In this document: one piece after another, positions 63,092 through 64,000 of the stretch
How positions within the stretch are numbered: position 1 is the stretch's first letter
Layout of the letters: the number at the start of each line of letters is the position of its first letter
NCBI RefSeq assembly: GCF_023715785.1
Contig: NZ_JAMBOX010000003.1
Coordinates: forward strand, 248,001-312,000
Length of the DNA: 64,000 nt
Origin: Neobacillus niacini
Lineage (GTDB): Bacteria > Bacillota > Bacilli > Bacillales > Cytobacillaceae
Direction of reading: 5' to 3'
The notes under the pieces: model-generated
The model's input: the letters and a program-made list of their open reading frames with translations, nothing else
Database searches by the model: none
Told to the model about the DNA's origin: nothing
Position numbers and translations under genes: made by a program

Positions 63092-64000
63092 TTCTGCGAA
63101 AAATGACATGTTCAAGCAGAAGACACAGCACTAAGCCAACGATTAAGCCATTAGCCACGATATTGCGCAGCCATGGCACCACCGATTCAAAGCTTTCCGG
63201 AGGCAGGAACATCAGGCCAATGCCAACCATCAATGAAAGGCCGATGACCAATAAATTGCGTTGGGAAGGCTCCTGTCCCATTAAATCGCGTATACCGAAG
63301 CCAAGCATTTGTGAAAAAGGAATAAACAAGGACGCATAGGCAACTTCTAATGGCATGACAGCCAAAAATCCGGAAATATATGGAAAAAAGGCAATGACAA
63401 TCATCATCAGGGCTCCAATGATCACTGGGCGTTTCGCTTTAATCCCGGTTGTCGTAATAAATCCTGCCGATACGGACAAGGGAACAACCCCAACAACCGA
63501 AAACAACCCGGATAAAACCAAGTTGACTCCATTGCCGAAAATCCCCTTTTGGTATTGAACCGGCTTAATTTCTTTTTCCAGCGCAATTCCGACCACCAAG
63601 ATACTGGCTATAACATTTGAAATCAGCACAATGGAGGTGATGATCGAGGTCAGGATGATTCCCGCATCAAACTCCGGTATACCCCAGCTAAGCGGCTTTG
63701 GTACCGAAAACCAGCTTGACGGCTCGTAAGTTTTTCCGGGATGAATGAGTCCCAGCCAATAAAACAACAACCAGCCAACAATAATGCCAAAAAAGGGCCC
63801 CATGCTTTTTAATAGGCCATTGGTCTTTAAAGAAATCACTAGGATGATCAAGATTTCAACGAAACAAATGAACGCAATTTTTCCATTCAACTGGCCAGTC
63901 GCAGTCACACCGAGAATGCTTTTGAAAAATGAACCGCTCAGCTGACTGACAAGTAAAATTAAATAAACACCTGTCACGATTGGAGTAAACAGATTGCGGA
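63075..64000 (-). CDS. NCS2-family purine/pyrimidine permease, 3' part
   Basis: The frame is open to the window edge, so at least 308 residues of a larger protein (usually 430-450) are visible and the N-terminus is missing. The visible part starts RNLFTPIVTGVYLILLVSQLSG and has about nine helices. It includes PEFDAGIILTSIITSIVLISNVIAS and the NCS2 segment FSVVGVVPLSVSAGFITTTGIKAKRPVIIGALMM. The usual signature of this helix (NTF-like) is altered here, which fits the YwdJ-like subgroup. Substrate not determinable. Confidence 0.85.
   Translation of the reverse strand, partial: RNLFTPIVTGVYLILLVSQLSGSFFKSILGVTATGQLNGKIAFICFVEILIILVISLKTNGLLKSMGPFFGIIVGWLLFYWLGLIHPGKTYEPSSWFSVPKPLSWGIPEFDAGIILTSIITSIVLISNVIASILVVGIALEKEIKPVQYQKGIFGNGVNLVLSGLFSVVGVVPLSVSAGFITTTGIKAKRPVIIGALMMIVIAFFPYISGFLAVMPLEVAYASLFIPFSQMLGFGIRDLMGQEPSQRNLLVIGLSLMVGIGLMFLPPESFESVVPWLRNIVANGLIVGLVLCLLLEHVIFRRKISLP

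Overview
The window is chromosomal DNA from a low-to-moderate-GC, Gram-positive, endospore-former-like bacterium of the Bacillaceae. The evidence is AGGAGG-type ribosome sites with frequent TTG/GTG starts, sigma-A promoters, B. subtilis-type TnrA, CcpA (cre) and T-box regulatory sites, an LPXTG sorting signal, and gene sets that match Bacillus loci. I saw no phage, plasmid, rRNA, tRNA, insertion sequence or CRISPR array. Start codons below were re-chosen where the Shine-Dalgarno position argues for it.

Layout. 1-4.2 kb: small regulator-plus-membrane-protein units (PadR with a DHA2 efflux pump and a YrdB-like protein; TetR with a DUF2306 protein), each with a clear candidate operator. 4.4-17.9 kb: housekeeping and accessory metabolism (MFS pump, ketopantoate-reductase-like enzyme, formate/nitrite channel, ABC exporter, RecQ, asparaginase, fatty-acid activation and oxidation, 2-hydroxyacid dehydrogenase). 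17.9-21.4 kb: a two-component system plus BcrA-type ABC transporter resembling B. subtilis ycbLMNO. 21.6-25.8 kb: a DUF1801 protein, a frameshifted LPXTG surface protein, a 52-bp tandem repeat, and a large TPR-dynamin-like GTPase. 26.0-28.3 kb: a basic amino acid ABC importer (ArtPQR-like). 28.6-30.9 kb: a small coiled-coil protein, then tnrA and an ammonium transporter, both preceded by TnrA boxes.

31.3-42.6 kb is a complete branched-chain amino acid block, ilvE-ilvD-[T-box]-ilvB-ilvN-ilvC-leuA-leuB-leuC-leuD. It begins at a promoter with a consensus cre site and a possible CodY site. The T-box sits inside the block, so ilvED escape the tRNA gate while the seven downstream genes do not. 42.6-47.3 kb holds a GNAT enzyme, a DUF3892 protein, a GYF_2-RDD protein, an unknown membrane protein whose 3' end is made of a dispersed repeat, and a beta-helix protein.

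47.4-57.1 kb is a leftward sialic-acid (N-acetylneuraminate) catabolic locus: YhcH/NanQ-type protein, an FAD flavoprotein, NanA lyase, an SGNH esterase, a CUT1 ABC importer with no ATPase, NanE, a ROK kinase and an RpiR regulator. Two promoters inside it share one architecture: a TGAAAA-N3-TTTTCA-type palindrome at -68, a 17-bp-spaced core promoter, and a cre-like site at about +5. The FAD flavoprotein is not a standard member of sialic-acid pathways, so this locus is the best candidate for something undescribed.

57.2-64 kb: DUF1836 regulator, hemolysin III, a ModA-like lipoprotein without ModBC but coupled to a DUF488 gene, a dipeptidase / DmpA-type peptidase / HTH operon, an SRPBCC-ArsR pair under twin operators, and the 3' part of an NCS2 permease cut by the window edge.
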